From Xanthostigma xanthostigma (lineage: Eukaryota; Arthropoda; Insecta; Raphidioptera; Raphidiidae): DNA of 64,000 nt. Numbering within the stretch: position 1 is the stretch's first letter; each line of letters begins with the position of its first letter. Under the pieces are notes generated by a model, which saw only the letters and a list, made by a program, of their open reading frames with translations, had not been told where the DNA came from and did no database searches. The position numbers and the translations under genes are program-made. Positions 1 to 10,614 of the stretch are shown piece after piece. Location of the stretch: positions 35,709,108 through 35,773,107 of the forward strand of contig OY754467.1 of the NCBI GenBank assembly GCA_963575645.1. Direction: 5' to 3'.

Positions 1-364
1 AAAAGTAATAAATCACTTCATTGATTGACGTACCCAGCGCCCTCGATGCACACAAGATGGCCCTGACTTTCGCTGAATTGCGATGCTGTTTTCATATATT
101 ATACAATACCGCCTACCACGTTCCCATTGGTCCAGAAGCTGTGCAGTTTTTTTTTCATTATTGTACGGCTTGGGCTTGCTACTGCGTTCCTATTGGTCCA
201 GAAAATTTATTATCGTACAGTACGGCTCATTATTAGCACTCTACGCGTCAACATGAAGTAATTTATTATTTCTCCCGTATTTAGCAGGACCCTGAAATTA
301 CATATTACTCACGCGTGTTGAATAATAATTATTACTGTGTATTTATTATTGTCATCAATAGAGT
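1..364. other. Intergenic, short duplicated motif
   Basis: No gene is visible. A 17-base motif of the form TTCCYATTGGTCCAGAA occurs at 121-137 and again at 187-203, 66 bases apart, so there is a small degenerate tandem duplication. The flanks are AT-rich and stop-filled. Confidence 0.5.
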
Positions 365-640
365 TCGACCAAAAATGGTTATTTCAGTCGAAACCCAACT
401 TCGTTTCTTACTACCCCCTTCGGTCGAAGCCAAAGGAACTGTACAAATCAAAAAAATAAAATGAAGACGAAGCACCTTTGAAATTTTATTTTATGCGCCA
501 AAAATAGACAAAAATATTTGATACTGAAGTTGCGTGTAGGCAACAAGTATTATATAAACCTTCGACTTTGGAGAACTCAAAACCTTCGTTTGGTTTCTTA
601 TTTTGCCAAAGGTACAATTTTTGGCCGAAGGTAACCGAAA
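365..640. repeat. Putative hAT-like non-autonomous element with CCGAA-rich ends
   Basis: The segment is rich in TTCGGTCGAA/GGCCGAA motifs. Related inverted ends are seen at about 375-400 (CAGTCGAAACCC) and 605-640 (GGCCGAAGGTAACCGAAACC). The same GGCCGAAAC style of end appears at 13,458-13,806. Such CGGCCGAAA-ended repeats are common in insect genomes and usually assigned to hAT-type MITEs. Boundaries and class are inferred, and no target-site duplication was identified. Confidence 0.4.
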
Positions 641-788
641 CCCGATCGGGTCGGACTCTAATAAAAAATTAGCTGTTTTATTTCATCATTTCCTGATGTG
701 AATCTAAAAATGAAGATTAATTTTTAAAGGTAAGTTAAATCCGATTTAAGAATGTCAACGCGTTATTATTTTGCAGACTTTATTATAT

Positions 789-1423
789 ATAGCGGGTGAG
801 GCAAAAGTCCCGGAACGGTTAAATATCTCGCATACTACGCATCATATAAAAAAAAAAAATACGTGTCAAATATTTTTCGCAAAACTATTTTTTGATGCCA
901 CACATGACTCCCCACCCCCCACCCAGTTGGTGGGGGGAGGGGCAACTTTAAAATATTAAATAAAAACCCCTATTTTTTATTGCAGATTCGGATTCTACGG
1001 GAAAAATTACATACAATTGATGTAATTTTTCCCGTGGGTTTTAGGGGTTGAAAAATATTTTTGGGCCCGAAAATACCAAAAAATTTCTCCGAATCGTTTC
1101 AAAATTGAAATTTAACCCTTTAGTAATGATTAAAATGTGCTACCAAAATTTTTTTAAAATCGGCCAGACAGGACCAGACTTAAAAATTTTATGAAAACGT
1201 TAGTTTGTAGATATGGATTTATTTAGTGAATAAAAAATAGGGGTTCCTATTTAAAATTTTAAAGTTGCCCCTCCCCCCACCAACTGGGTGGGGGGTGGGG
1301 AGTCATGTGTGGTATCAAAAACTAGTTTTGCGAAAAATATTTGACAAGTATTTTTTTTTTTTTATATGATGCGTAGTATGCGAGATATTCAACCGTTCCG
1401 GGACTTTTGCCTCACCTGGTATA
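789..1423. repeat. Foldback MITE, about 630 bp, with about 190-bp inverted arms
   Basis: The left arm begins GGGTGAGGCAAAAGTCCCGG (about 794) and is matched in inverse orientation by the right arm, which ends CCGGGACTTTTGCCTCACC (about 1,418). The arms stay similar inward through a CCCACC/GGTGGGG tract (about 908-945 against 1,267-1,302) and then to AATAGGGG. A TATATA-like sequence sits just outside both ends, which would fit a TA-target (Tc1/mariner-type) insertion. The 62-codon ORF inside is low-complexity and is not a gene. Confidence 0.8.
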
Positions 1424-1429
1424 TTATTT

Positions 1430-2141
1430 TCATTTTTTTTCTAAAAATAGCCTATCTAGTTATTTTTAAACATTATTAATCTACTTTGCTGTTCTCACCT
1501 GTTCGTCTTTTTTTTTAAATGAGCGACAAAATAACAAACTAATTTAAACATTTCTGACAATGGTGTTATTGTGAGTGATTTACGAAAAAGTTTTTCTCTT
1601 TGATGATGCTAACGAATATTTAGATAGCAATTTTCTAAAGAGACTTCCGTTAGAACCTACCCCACTCCCCCTTAATGTAAAAAAATATCGATAATATACG
1701 ATTGTTTGAATCATTATATTATTAGACTCAATGTTTTTTTAACGTCTCGGCGGGCCGCAATCTATGTATTGGCGGGCCGCGTGTTTGACATCACTTTTGT
1801 AAACGAACATATGCTAAGCAAATACCTAATTACTTGTTCACATTCTCAAAGAAATTTTGGTATAACGTTGTTTTCAAATAGAAAAACCTTTAGATATAAA
1901 ATTGCAATTTCGCTGTTTAGTTCGTGTTGAAAATTAGAATCATATTTTTATTTTCACCTAATTTTTTAAACATCAATTTTTTTTTGAAAAAGAATACTTC
2001 TCTTTGTATTATCATTCGCGGTATCCAGCCCCCCAAATATTTTGCTGAGGTACTGCAAAATGACTATACTTACTATTTACAGTGTAAGTTTTTAGCACCC
2101 CAAAAAATATCCCTTCGCCGACAATGTGTAGAACCTACCCA
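1430..2141. other. Intergenic with a small hAT-type end fragment
   Basis: No coding signal was found. At about 1,745-1,795 a GGCGGGCCGC motif occurs twice and is followed by GTGTTTGACATCACT. That resembles one terminus of hAT elements with GCGGGCCGCGTGTTTGACAT ends, so it is probably a fragment. The remainder is AT-rich, stop-filled sequence. Confidence 0.4.
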
Positions 2142-2270
2142 GTAGGTAATCTATGCTAATATATAAAGCTGAAGAGTTTATTTGTTTGTTTGGTTGAACG
2201 CGCTAATCTCAAGAACTACCGGTTCGAATCGAAAATTTTTTTACGTGATAACATCTTATAAATTGATGAA
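2142..2270 (+). repeat. Dispersed insect repeat fragment
   Basis: The text TATAAAGCTGAAGAG followed by GAACGCGCTAATCTCAAGAA is a pattern widespread in insect non-autonomous repeats. It continues into TTACGTGATAACATCTTATA (about 2,242-2,261), the same left-end sequence found at 17,038, 28,058 and (reverse) 56,580. The LINE reverse-transcriptase reading frame starts at about 2,270, so the LINE was probably inserted here, 5'-truncated. Confidence 0.5.
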
Positions 2271-3334
2271 GAGGAGAAGCTTGGAACTGGCTGAAATCCT
2301 ATCTTAAAAACCGCTCTCAATATGTAAAAATAAATACTGAAAATGATGGTCATTTTCAATCTGACTTCAGAATATTAAATATCGGTGTACCTCAAGGCAG
2401 TGTTCTGGGTCCTTTACTCTTTAATTTCTATATAAAACGAGCTTCCAAGTTGTGTTGCTGATGCATGCATCATTTTTTATGCTGATGACACAACTCTCTT
2501 AGTTACTGGCTCAAAATATGTAGCCGAAGTGTCTGACAAAACAGTAGAAATGTTTGCTAAAATAAATAACTGGTTTGCCAGTAATAAATTAGTTCTTAAC
2601 ACAAACAAAACTAATCTTCTACTATTTAAAACTAAGCAAAGTAACAAAAAACACCTGATTGTTTATATCTTAATAATATAAAGTTGATTTTTCGACTGAT
2701 GTCAAATTTCTGGGGATTTTTGTGGATCAGCATATCAAGTGGTGTAAGCATATTAATGTATTAGCAAAACAACTCGCGATACGCAGGATTAGTACATTCT
2801 GCAATTACAATACCATAAAAACAATGTATTTCGGTAACTTTTACTCTAGAATGAAGTACGGGGTTATTTTTTGGGGTGCTGTTAATACAGAGTTAATCTT
2901 CAAAGCACAAAAGAAATGCATACGTATTATGGCCAAATTAAGCGCCAGACAATCATGCAGAGGAATCTTTAAGGTTCTTGGACTCATGACACTGCCTTCT
3001 GTATACATCTATGAATGTATTGTTTTCGTAAAAGAACATTCTAGCCTTTTCAGTAACCATCAATTATTACATAAGTATAATACCAGGAGAAACAATGACT
3101 TTCGCTTGCCAAATCATTCCTTGACTACCTTTGAAAAAGGTGTGCTCTATAACTGTATCAAACTTTACAACCATCTGTCAGTTGAAATCAAATCTTTGCC
3201 ATTGCAAACCATGAAAAGTAAGTTAAAGAATGATTTAAAAAGCAGAGAATTTTATAGAATTAATGATTTTTTTAATATGTAATTTCTAAGTTTTTTTATG
3301 GACATGCCATATACTCTTTTGTCAATGTGGTAAA

Positions 3335-3366
<32 letters not shown>
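2265..3366 (+). pseudogene. 5'-truncated, frameshifted non-LTR retrotransposon (LINE) reverse transcriptase
   Basis: Plus-strand translation gives the palm of a non-LTR reverse transcriptase. [13 protein letters not shown] lies at about 2,388-2,426, and the catalytic FYADDTTLL lies at about 2,475-2,502. They are in different frames, because an extra base near 2,440 breaks the reading frame. A further break near 2,660 precedes an intact C-terminal stretch (2,722-3,282, 186 codons). That stretch has thumb/C-terminal features such as YGVIFWG and a basic QKKCIRIM segment, and ends in a stop at 3,280-3,282. The element ends in an ATT/TTA microsatellite (3,341-3,366), typical of the I/Jockey/CR1 group of LINEs. 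The N-terminal half, endonuclease and ORF1 are missing, so it is a dead 5'-truncated copy. The group assignment is by motif only. Confidence 0.85.
3341..3366. repeat. ATT/TTA trinucleotide tail of the LINE
   Basis: About eight tandem ATT/TTA units sit directly after the 3' untranslated end of the LINE and directly before the MITE fragment at 3,367. The position fits a retrotransposon 3' tail rather than an independent microsatellite. Confidence 0.8.
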
Positions 3367-3605
3367 ATGTCACATGAACCAATATGGCGTCAGCTACTGG
3401 GTAATGCACACACGTTTATGGCTTACACGCATGTAGTGTCTGTGAAGTTAAACAACTTAGGTAACTACGGCGAAAACAGGCCGAAAGAAGAGAAGTTTTC
3501 CCAAGTAGGTAGTGATAACAACGCCACCTCGCGTGCGCCAGAAAACGGTCCTTCTCGAAACACAGCAAGCACAGAAGGCTAGGTCTCCTGGTTCAGACTT
3601 CGTGG
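3367..3605. repeat. MITE fragment, second copy at 45,113-45,403
   Basis: The sequence from GTCACATGAACCAATATGG to GGTCTCCTGGTTCAGACTTC matches 45,169-45,403 closely over its whole length. The 45-kb copy has both terminal inverted repeats. This copy lacks the left terminus and begins abruptly after the LINE tail, so the LINE probably landed inside it or caused its truncation. Confidence 0.85.
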
Positions 3606-4445
3606 TTTTACCGCATTGTAAAAAATTTAACTTCAAACAATAAATACATTTAGACTCAGTTTTTTAACGAAACTAATTTTAATACAAATCGAAATGGTTA
3701 GTGGCCTCGTTATCGTTTTTGCAAAAGTTAATGCCTTTGTTTTTGCTAAAAATTTACTAAAAGATCTGATTATTTTAAAACATATAAGAATTATTTTCTC
3801 CGTCTGGTGTTTCTGATTTAACGATTCATTGACAATTTTTGGCATCAGAAACAAAATATTTTCATGTTAACCTTCTCCCAGCCCGGATGATCATATTATT
3901 TGGCATGCAAATACCGAAGTTGACATAACATTATTTGGATATTACATCTAAATTGCAGTATAAACTAGTGTGCATAAAATGCAGTTTAGCGCTTATAATA
4001 ATTTTGCGTTAGGTAGAAGAGAGTATTCTTAAAGGACCAACGCGTACTGTTTACTGTATTTTTATTTCCTGAATTAATTGTTAACGATTTTGGCCCGATA
4101 TCAAAAATTATATATGTTTTAGAACGCTAGGCGCCGTAACTTGGCAAGTCAATTTATTATTGACAACCTAATTAAGTTTGTATAATTTCAGCGTACAGGG
4201 TTTGTGATGAAATTTAGATATTATCAAAAAAATGCTTCAGGTGGAAGCTATATGCTAATTTAACACGTTAAGCGCCATTTTACTCACGGATCAAAGTGGT
4301 TTTTTTTAATTAATAAAACATAAAACGTAATTATGCTAAATGAAAAAAAGGAATCTTGGGTCAATACACAGTTTTGTTCCCAAGGCCATGCGGCGTTGAC
4401 TGAAGTCCTTATGCAATGACAAGTACATTAGATTGTGATTTAGCA
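3606..4445. other. Intergenic, no gene seen
   Basis: AT-rich sequence with stop codons in all frames. The only longer ORF (minus strand, 73 codons at 3,633-3,854) is Lys/Ile-rich and has no recognisable domain. No repeat ends were recognised. Confidence 0.5.
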
Positions 4446-4780
4446 GTGAAAAAATTGCCACCGCGCGAAGACTTTTCGAATTTTTGTCTGTGCAAATTTT
4501 GAAGAATCAACGAAAAGAAGTGAGGTCACTTAGACCCACGAAAATTTTTTCTCGTATTCCGGACCACCCAATCGATCATTCCGTCAAGTTTCAACTTCAA
4601 ATTCAATTTTCTTTTTTTATTTTTTTTTAATTTTAAAAGGCTCTACAGGGATTAAATTGGCAGAAAATATTTTGTCTGCAAATAGGAGGTCCTCCCAGAT
4701 GCCTTTCAGTCATTTTCGGCCATTTAAAGTAGAGGAATTTTGAATGTTGCCGTTCTATCACTTTTAGTTTCGGAGACATG
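4446..4780 (-). repeat. Degenerate half-copy of the 911-bp TTAA foldback element
   Basis: Read in reverse, this stretch aligns with 7,910-8,225. Both contain GACTTTTCGAATTTTTG, a TGAGGTCACTT segment, the AATTGGCAGAAAATATTTT block, the CATTTTC(T/G)GCCATTT block and AGAGGA..TTTTGAAT. The outer terminus is not recognisable here, so this is an older, truncated relative. Confidence 0.65.
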
Positions 4781-5168
4781 AGCGTTTATATTTATAATAT
4801 TAGAGAAAAATTTAAAAACGCCATAACTTCTAAACGACTAACTGCCAAACCCCTCTACGAGACCGTGTAACTAAGAAGAAAAAAATCCGATCTTCCCACC
4901 GGGAAAAATCCTGGTATTCCCTGAGGCTATACCGACGCTAAGCAGGATCTATTTAAAACTCTACAATGCTTTTCATATGTTCACAATCTAAGGTCATTGA
5001 CAAATCAAGTTTTTTTGATAATCCTTTCTGCAACCCAGCGTAAATATCATGGGCAATAACTGGTTAAATGCCAACATGTATCTATAATGTGTACTGTATT
5101 GCATTTTCTATTTGAGCAAATTCTGACTCATTCATGCATTCTCTCAGACCCACTTATTTGCATATACC
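4781..5168. other. Intergenic, no gene seen
   Basis: Short AT-rich stretch between two foldback elements. No ORF, RNA gene or repeat boundary is recognisable. Confidence 0.45.
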
Positions 5169-6403
5169 TAGGGTAGATGTACCGTTTGTGGCCACTGTAC
5201 CATTTATGGCCACTTTGAGATTTATATTGATATATTAAGCATTTCATTCGTACTATAGCATTATATAGTATGTTTCTAGAGTTTTTAGATATGTTGGCAG
5301 CACTGTGAATACTATCCTATACTTGTCAAATGTATAGTTTCAATAATTATTGAAAAAACATCTGGACCCGCAGTGTATCTCAGCAATTTTTAATTACTCT
5401 TAGTAAGAATCTTAAGAAAGACTCTGGTAAGTAATCATCGATATTTATTAGAAATCTTAATATTTCTGAAATGTTTAATTTATATATACTATTTAGACAA
5501 CTTAATAATTTATAAAAAAAAATTAATTTACCAATAATCACCTAAAATATGTATAAATTGGCCCATGGCTACTACTGGCACATCAAAAATATACAAGCAC
5601 TATTTTTGGCCACACCATGGCCACAAGTAGTGCGTACGTTATCCAGTTTTGGTCATCATATTTATTTATTTAATATATTGCATTGTTCACGCGTTTATTC
5701 AATTATTAATGTTTAAGTAATTAAGAAAGCATTTTAAAATTAATTGGAGTACACTAGTTAGTACATATAAACTAATTTTTTTCATTACTTTATTATTTAT
5801 AGGTTAACGTCAAAATGTCATCGAGAGTAAAAAAGAAGACTATTGAAAAAATTCCTAAGTCAACAAACTCCACAATTAGTAAACAAAAAAAAAATAGTAG
5901 TCGTCGTGAAACGCGTGACAATTAATGTGAAACATACATTTTAGCAATATTCTAGTAACTAAATTTCGCCCTGTAACTAAATTTTGCTCCGTCAACTAAA
6001 AAAGTAAAAGTTTAATATAATATAACATATATTTTAAATAGTTATTATATTTTGTTCAAGTGTATTAAAAATAAACGAATATATCAATTATTAATTAAGT
6101 AAATATCTATAATACTCCCTCCAGAAAAAAACAGTTACTTAATATGACCAAAAGTGGTACAACCAATGGCCAAAAATAGTGCACTGTGGCCACAACTGGT
6201 GAAACAGGTATTATAAAACAATTTTATTTTTTTTAATAATAAATGAAGTTTAAAAGGTTTTTGCTTATAATAAGTCGAATACTAATACATCAAAGATTTG
6301 ATTAATTGACTCCTTCTTATTAAATATTTTATTTAAATTGATTTAATTCATCATCAAAGACACGAAATTGCTTAAAGTGGCCACAAACGGTACATCTACC
6401 CTA
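5169..6403 (+). mobile_element. TA-target foldback DNA transposon derivative, about 1.23 kb
   Basis: The left end reads TAGGGTAGATGTACCGTTTG and the right end is its inverse complement, CGGTACATCTACCCTA. Both are bounded by TA (5,169-5,170 and 6,402-6,403), which fits a TA target duplication of the Tc1/mariner/pogo superfamily. Sub-terminal motifs built on TGGCCAC recur several times on both sides (5,190-5,215, 5,610-5,630, 6,160-6,200, 6,375), and such arrays often serve as transposase binding sites. A short spliced-looking ORF lies inside (5,815-5,925). Most of a transposase is absent, so the element is non-autonomous. Confidence 0.75.
5815..5925 (+). pseudogene. 36-codon ORF inside the TA-target transposon, probable transposase N-terminal remnant
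   Basis: An ATG at 5,815 opens a 36-codon frame ending in TAA at 5,923-5,925. The peptide is strongly basic, beginning MSSRVKKKTIEKIPK. A good splice-acceptor context (TTATTTATAG) ends 12-13 bases upstream of the ATG, and a perfect donor-like GTAAGT lies at about 5,428, so an upstream non-coding exon plus intron is plausible. Basic N-termini are common in pogo/mariner-type transposases, but the peptide is too short to identify. I infer an internally deleted transposase gene. It could also be chance. Confidence 0.35.
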
Positions 6404-7798
6404 TAACAATAATTATTTTTGGAAACGTCCAACGCTTAGGTGTTTGAAAGAATTTCACGATTTTCAAACCACGTTGATTGCGATTAAACAAATCGGAATT
6501 TATTTATTAATACTGGACGGAAATAGTTCTATCTCAATGCGCGTTTATTTAATAGAAATTAACTCATAAAAAATATTTTTTTGAGGTAGAATAGTGTTTA
6601 TGTGTTTCGAGCGTAAATGCTATTACATATATATTAAGAAATATTTATTAACTGTGGGCAACCGAGGACATAAAAGTATAGGAGTACAGACAGCATAGTG
6701 TATGTCTGTACTCCTGCAGAGGGACTGATTGTCCGAAACGATCGTCGAGAGAGAAAATATTATGAAGAATTATCAAGTGTTTTATATTATTTGTTAAAAA
6801 AAATCATCAAACTCGGAGCTGTTCTTAAGAACTTCGAAGAAAAAGGCTTCATTGCCTCGACTATATAAAAACTGAAGTTGTTGTATTAATATAATTATTT
6901 TGAAAAATAATTCAAGAACATGGAAATCAAATATGGGTGTCCGTAGCTATTTTCTATGAAATGTTTTTCCTTTTTTAGATATCGTCGTTAGTTCTATAGT
7001 AGCTCTTACGTGCATATTTGGCAGATTCTACGTTTTTTAGATGAAAAGATTCAGGAAACGGAGTTCTATACACTAGTAATACCTCCAAATTAATTTTACA
7101 GTAACCAACAAGGGGAAGTAACTCTTATGTGAAAAGTTGTATCTAATAATTCCTCCCATGTGCCAATAAATCCAAAATTAACGTTAAATATTTTTTAAGA
7201 AAATACTTTGTCTTAATTAAACATGTATAGTGAAGATAAGTATGAATTAGTAATATACCTCTGAAATTGCTAGTTCTTACCATCCATTGCTGAAATAACC
7301 ACTTTTGGCCTTTCCTGCAAATTTTACTTTTTGCACATAAGAGGTATTACAGAACCAACGACGATAAGTTCTAAATTCATCACTTTTGCTTCGTTGTTCT
7401 TCAAAAATTTAAGTTAGTTTACTTTAACCTTGATCTAGTTTTTAAGTTGAATTCTCAAGGAAACAAAACGCTGTCAGCATCGACAGGCGGGAGGACGAAG
7501 CTAGATTTTTTTTATTTATAACTCGACTTTGATTGTATTTTTATACTCGCTTAAATAAAAATGTGTCTTCAACTAGTCATCTTACGCATTATTCAATTTG
7601 ACGTCGCTTTCAAAAACAAATTATTTAAAACTTACTGAAACCTTGAATATAATTTAAATTTTCCACAGGTAATTTTGAAAACTTACAACCAATTTCACCA
7701 ACGGTGATTAATTAATTAACTGGAGTATCTGTAAGATATTTTTACAAGATAAAAATGTTATATTTCCGTTATAGTTAGAGAATTGGGGATAGAAATGG
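6404..7798. other. Intergenic with one perfect short hairpin
   Basis: No gene is visible. A perfect 13-bp inverted repeat (AGGAGTACAGACA at 6,680-6,692 and TGTCTGTACTCCT at 6,703-6,715, loop 10 bases) is the only structure noted. The rest is AT-rich and stop-filled. Confidence 0.5.
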
Positions 7799-8717
7799 TC
7801 AAGGAGCACTCGGTGGCAGAAACACTCTCTTTCGGGTAGTCTGAGCCCTCTCTACAAATCCCTTTGGTGAAGTAAGGGTCTAGCGCGTTGCGATACGCTA
7901 CTGAGGCGCTTAAAAAAAACGGCAAAATTCAAAAGTCCTCTACAAAATGACAGAAAATGACTGAACAGCATCTGGGGGACCACCTAGTTGCAGAAAAAAT
8001 ATTTTCTGCCAATTTACTCCCTGCAGAGACTTTCAAAATCCTTTCAAAAAATCGAAAAAAGTCAAAAAAATAAAAAATTAATTTTGAATTTGAAACTTAA
8101 CATAATGGTTGATTCGATGGCCCGGATGGCTCCAAGTGACCTCACTTTCGATGATTCTTCAAAATTTGCACAGGCAAAAATTCGAAAAGTCCTCGCGCAG
8201 TGGCAGAAATTCTTACCAATCTTTACCCAAAAAGTTTGCAAAAAAATATATTCTGCTAATTTTGTCACTACTAGACCACAATCTGCCAATTTACGTGTCA
8301 TTAATGCTTTATGTACCTGAATACCATGTTAAACTTTCCGCGAACATGACGCATTTTTGCAAAATCGATTTTGGCAGAAAACTGTTCCTCAGGATTCTCT
8401 ACAAGAAGACGAACCGTTTGAGCTCGATTTCACTCACCGAGATTTTTTTTTAATCTATTTATTTTGTATTTATTTATTATCTCTGCAGGGGGCAAATTGG
8501 CAAAGAATATTTTTTCCGCAACTGGGAGGTCCCCCGATGCTGTTCAGTCATTTTCTGCCATTTCGTAGAGGACTTTTGAATTTTGCCGGTTTTTAAGCGC
8601 CTCAGCGGCGTACCGGAACGCGCTAGATCCCTACTCCACCAAGCGCGAATTTGTAGAGGGGGGGGGGGGGGCTAGACTATACGAAAGAGAAAATTTCTGC
8701 CACCGAGTGCACCTTAA
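7799..8717. mobile_element. TTAA-target foldback element, 911 bp, with about 200-bp arms
   Basis: The left end GGAGCACTCGGTGGCAGAAA (7,803 on) and the inverse right end (TTTCTGCCACCGAGTGCACC, ending 8,713) are terminal inverted repeats. The similarity continues inward for about 200 bases, through TCTAGCGCGTT and TGAGGCGCTTAAAAA to GGCAAAATTCAAAAGTCC and the AATATTTT block. TTAA follows the right end (8,714-8,717) and TCAA precedes the left end (7,799-7,802), which looks like a mutated TTAA duplication of the piggyBac kind. Overlapping ORFs of 79-114 codons on both strands inside it are not conserved genes. Confidence 0.75.
8657..8670. repeat. Poly-G run in the foldback right arm
   Basis: A run of about 14 G residues interrupts the right arm of the foldback element. 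The left arm has only a short CCCTCTC at the equivalent place, so this is a simple-sequence expansion within the element and a likely sequencing-error site. Confidence 0.6.
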
Positions 8718-8939
8718 GATTTCTGTCGCCATCCTCCAACTATTACTACTGACATAAAATTGAGTGTGTCATTTTGTGTTATAGTAATTGATTAGAAATA
8801 GACTAGTGTGACCTGTGCGAATTATTCGCACTAAATAAGTACCTATATAATAATTATCACTTTACAAAGTTATTTGATTGCAGGTATTCAATTCGTGTCT
8901 AATTTTGCACACTGCTTATAACGTTCTTCTTTTTGTTGT

Positions 8940-9235
8940 ATTACAATATGAAGCTCAGATGATAGATCGAAGAAATATTTTACTAAAACTGTCATATAGA
9001 GGCGCAAGTAGCAAAAGCGTTGAGCTAAGCCGTTAGATGGCATCATGCAGCATTGCTGTGACGTTGTTCAGCGTTGCTCGCTGTTTCAAAATTTAACCCG
9101 TTAGATGGCAGTATGCAGTGTGTCTGTTGTATTACAATATGAAGGTCAGATGACAGATCGAAGTGTTGACGTTGTTTCAAAATTAACGCCGTCAGATGGC
9201 AGACGTTGTTCAGCGTTGCTGTATTTTAATTAATT
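8940..9235. repeat. Degenerate internal repeats (ATTACAATATGAAG, GTTAGATGGCA and GTTGTTCAGCGTTGCT motifs)
   Basis: ATTACAATATGAAG occurs at about 8,940 and 9,129. Variants of GTTAGATGGCA occur at about 9,032, 9,101 and 9,191, and GTTGTTCAGCGTTGCT at about 9,063 and 9,205. This indicates old partial duplications. No ORF or element end is apparent. Confidence 0.5.
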
Positions 9236-10345
9236 TACAAAAACAAAAGCAATAATAAATTTTTTAGTTGTCGATGTCAGTAGAGCAAGCAATTATCTGT
9301 AAAATGATATATAATAATTTATGTGGAGAAATTGTGAGGTTTTTCCTAAAAAGGGAGGCAAACATATTAATATATATTATGATGATGATTGATCTAAGAC
9401 AAAATATCAGTACCGTATGACAAGCATCAACAAATATTTCTTTTCTATCAGTGGCATCATAATATATTATCAAATGTGACGCCCCCTTAATATTGCTTTT
9501 TGGCAAATAAGTGACTTTGTCACATTATTTTGTAACTGTAAACTGACTGCATCTCATCTTTGTTGTCAACGCGAAATCTTCTGAATTATATCATTGCAAA
9601 TTTTAGACAAAACGACCTAATTTCATTTTGAAAATCAGTTCAGTCGCCGTCACAAAACAGTGCGTCTTTTGGTCAATTAATACGCATTAAACTTATTCAG
9701 AGCTAATAACGAATCATTCGTAAAGAGAATTTGGTTCTCGGGAAAAAGTATCCATGGGCGCATAGCCTAACAACCAGAAGATTTCAAGGTTACGCATTCT
9801 TTGAGTAATAACACTTTCTGGATGATCTACTTTTTTCGTCTTCGTCTCTAAGCTAGTAGGCTTCATTCGTATTTCCTTGCACCCCCCCCCCTCGGCACAA
9901 TATTTATATGATTGACGAAAAAAAATAATTTCATTAACGCAATGTCTCTTGACGACAACTTTTTCAAAGTAAACAGATCGGGAAACATTTTATTGATGTT
10001 AGTTTGTTTGAACTGTGTTTTTATGACTTCCAAATGTTTGTTGTAAGCTGAAAAATATTTCCTGGTGAAAATTTGACAAGTTTCCAAATTGTAATTAGTT
10101 TTTGATTGACATCAAATCAAAAAATTTCCCATGATAACAGTTACTAGTACAATTTTAAATTTATGAACTGATTAACAGAAAAAAAACGTATTTACGTAAA
10201 CAAGTACTGGTCTTTGATATTTCGTGTTGAAAAGTTTAAAGTAGTTTTTAATATGCATTAGCTATTTGCGATAATTACACAAAATTATATGAAATAAAGT
10301 TAATATTTAAAAAAAAAGAAAATCAGTGGAATGTAGTTGCAAAAA
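9236..10345. other. Intergenic, no gene seen
   Basis: AT-rich sequence with ORFs no longer than 80 codons and no recognisable domain. A C-rich run (CCCCCCCCCC) lies at about 9,880-9,890. Confidence 0.45.
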
Positions 10346-10420
10346 TGGCACCAATCACTGGAATTGAACCTACGACCTTCTGTGTACGAAGGAACTGTCA
10401 TACCTCTCAGCTACCATAGA
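10346..10420 (-). other. tRNA-like sequence (SINE head or tRNA pseudogene)
   Basis: On the minus strand the segment reads GGTAGCTGAGAGGTATGAC (A-box-like), then CCTTC-GTACACA-GAAGG, a perfect 5-bp anticodon-type stem with a 7-base loop. It continues to GGTTCAATTCC (B box) and ends GGTGCCA. The loop would place ACA in the anticodon position. The 5' and 3' acceptor halves do not pair and the T stem is poor, so it is not a working tRNA gene. It may be a SINE head or a decayed tRNA-derived insertion. Confidence 0.55.
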
Positions 10421-10459
10421 TTATTGCTGTATATCCGGTTTTTACAGTACATACTATAC

Positions 10460-10614
10460 GGTATATATGTTACGGTTAATACAAGAAAGTAGTTAATTCG
10501 CGAATTAACAGGCTAATACCCGAATTAACCAATCCTTGACGTTTGTTAATTCGGGTATTAGCCGGTTAATTTGCGAATAAACTACTTTCTTGTATTAACC
10601 GTAACATATATACC
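10460..10614. repeat. Near-perfect 155-bp palindrome
   Basis: The left arm (10,460-10,528) begins GGTATATATGTTACGG and contains ATACAAGAAAGTAGTTAATT. The right arm (10,545-10,614) is its inverse complement with only a few mismatches, ending CCGTAACATATATACC. The loop is about 16 bases. It looks like a short TIR-only MITE. Its AT-rich arms also contain AATTCGCGAATT-type self-palindromes. Confidence 0.85.

Noticed and set aside
2722-3282. 186-codon ORF as an independent gene
   Set aside because: It continues the reverse-transcriptase C-terminal part of the disrupted LINE and has the retrotransposon tail behind it.
8062-8453. Overlapping 79-114-codon ORFs on both strands
   Set aside because: They lie within the 911-bp foldback element and are not preserved in its 4.4-kb relative.
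10346-10420. Functional tRNA gene
   Set aside because: Acceptor halves do not pair and the T stem is weak; kept only as a tRNA-like sequence.
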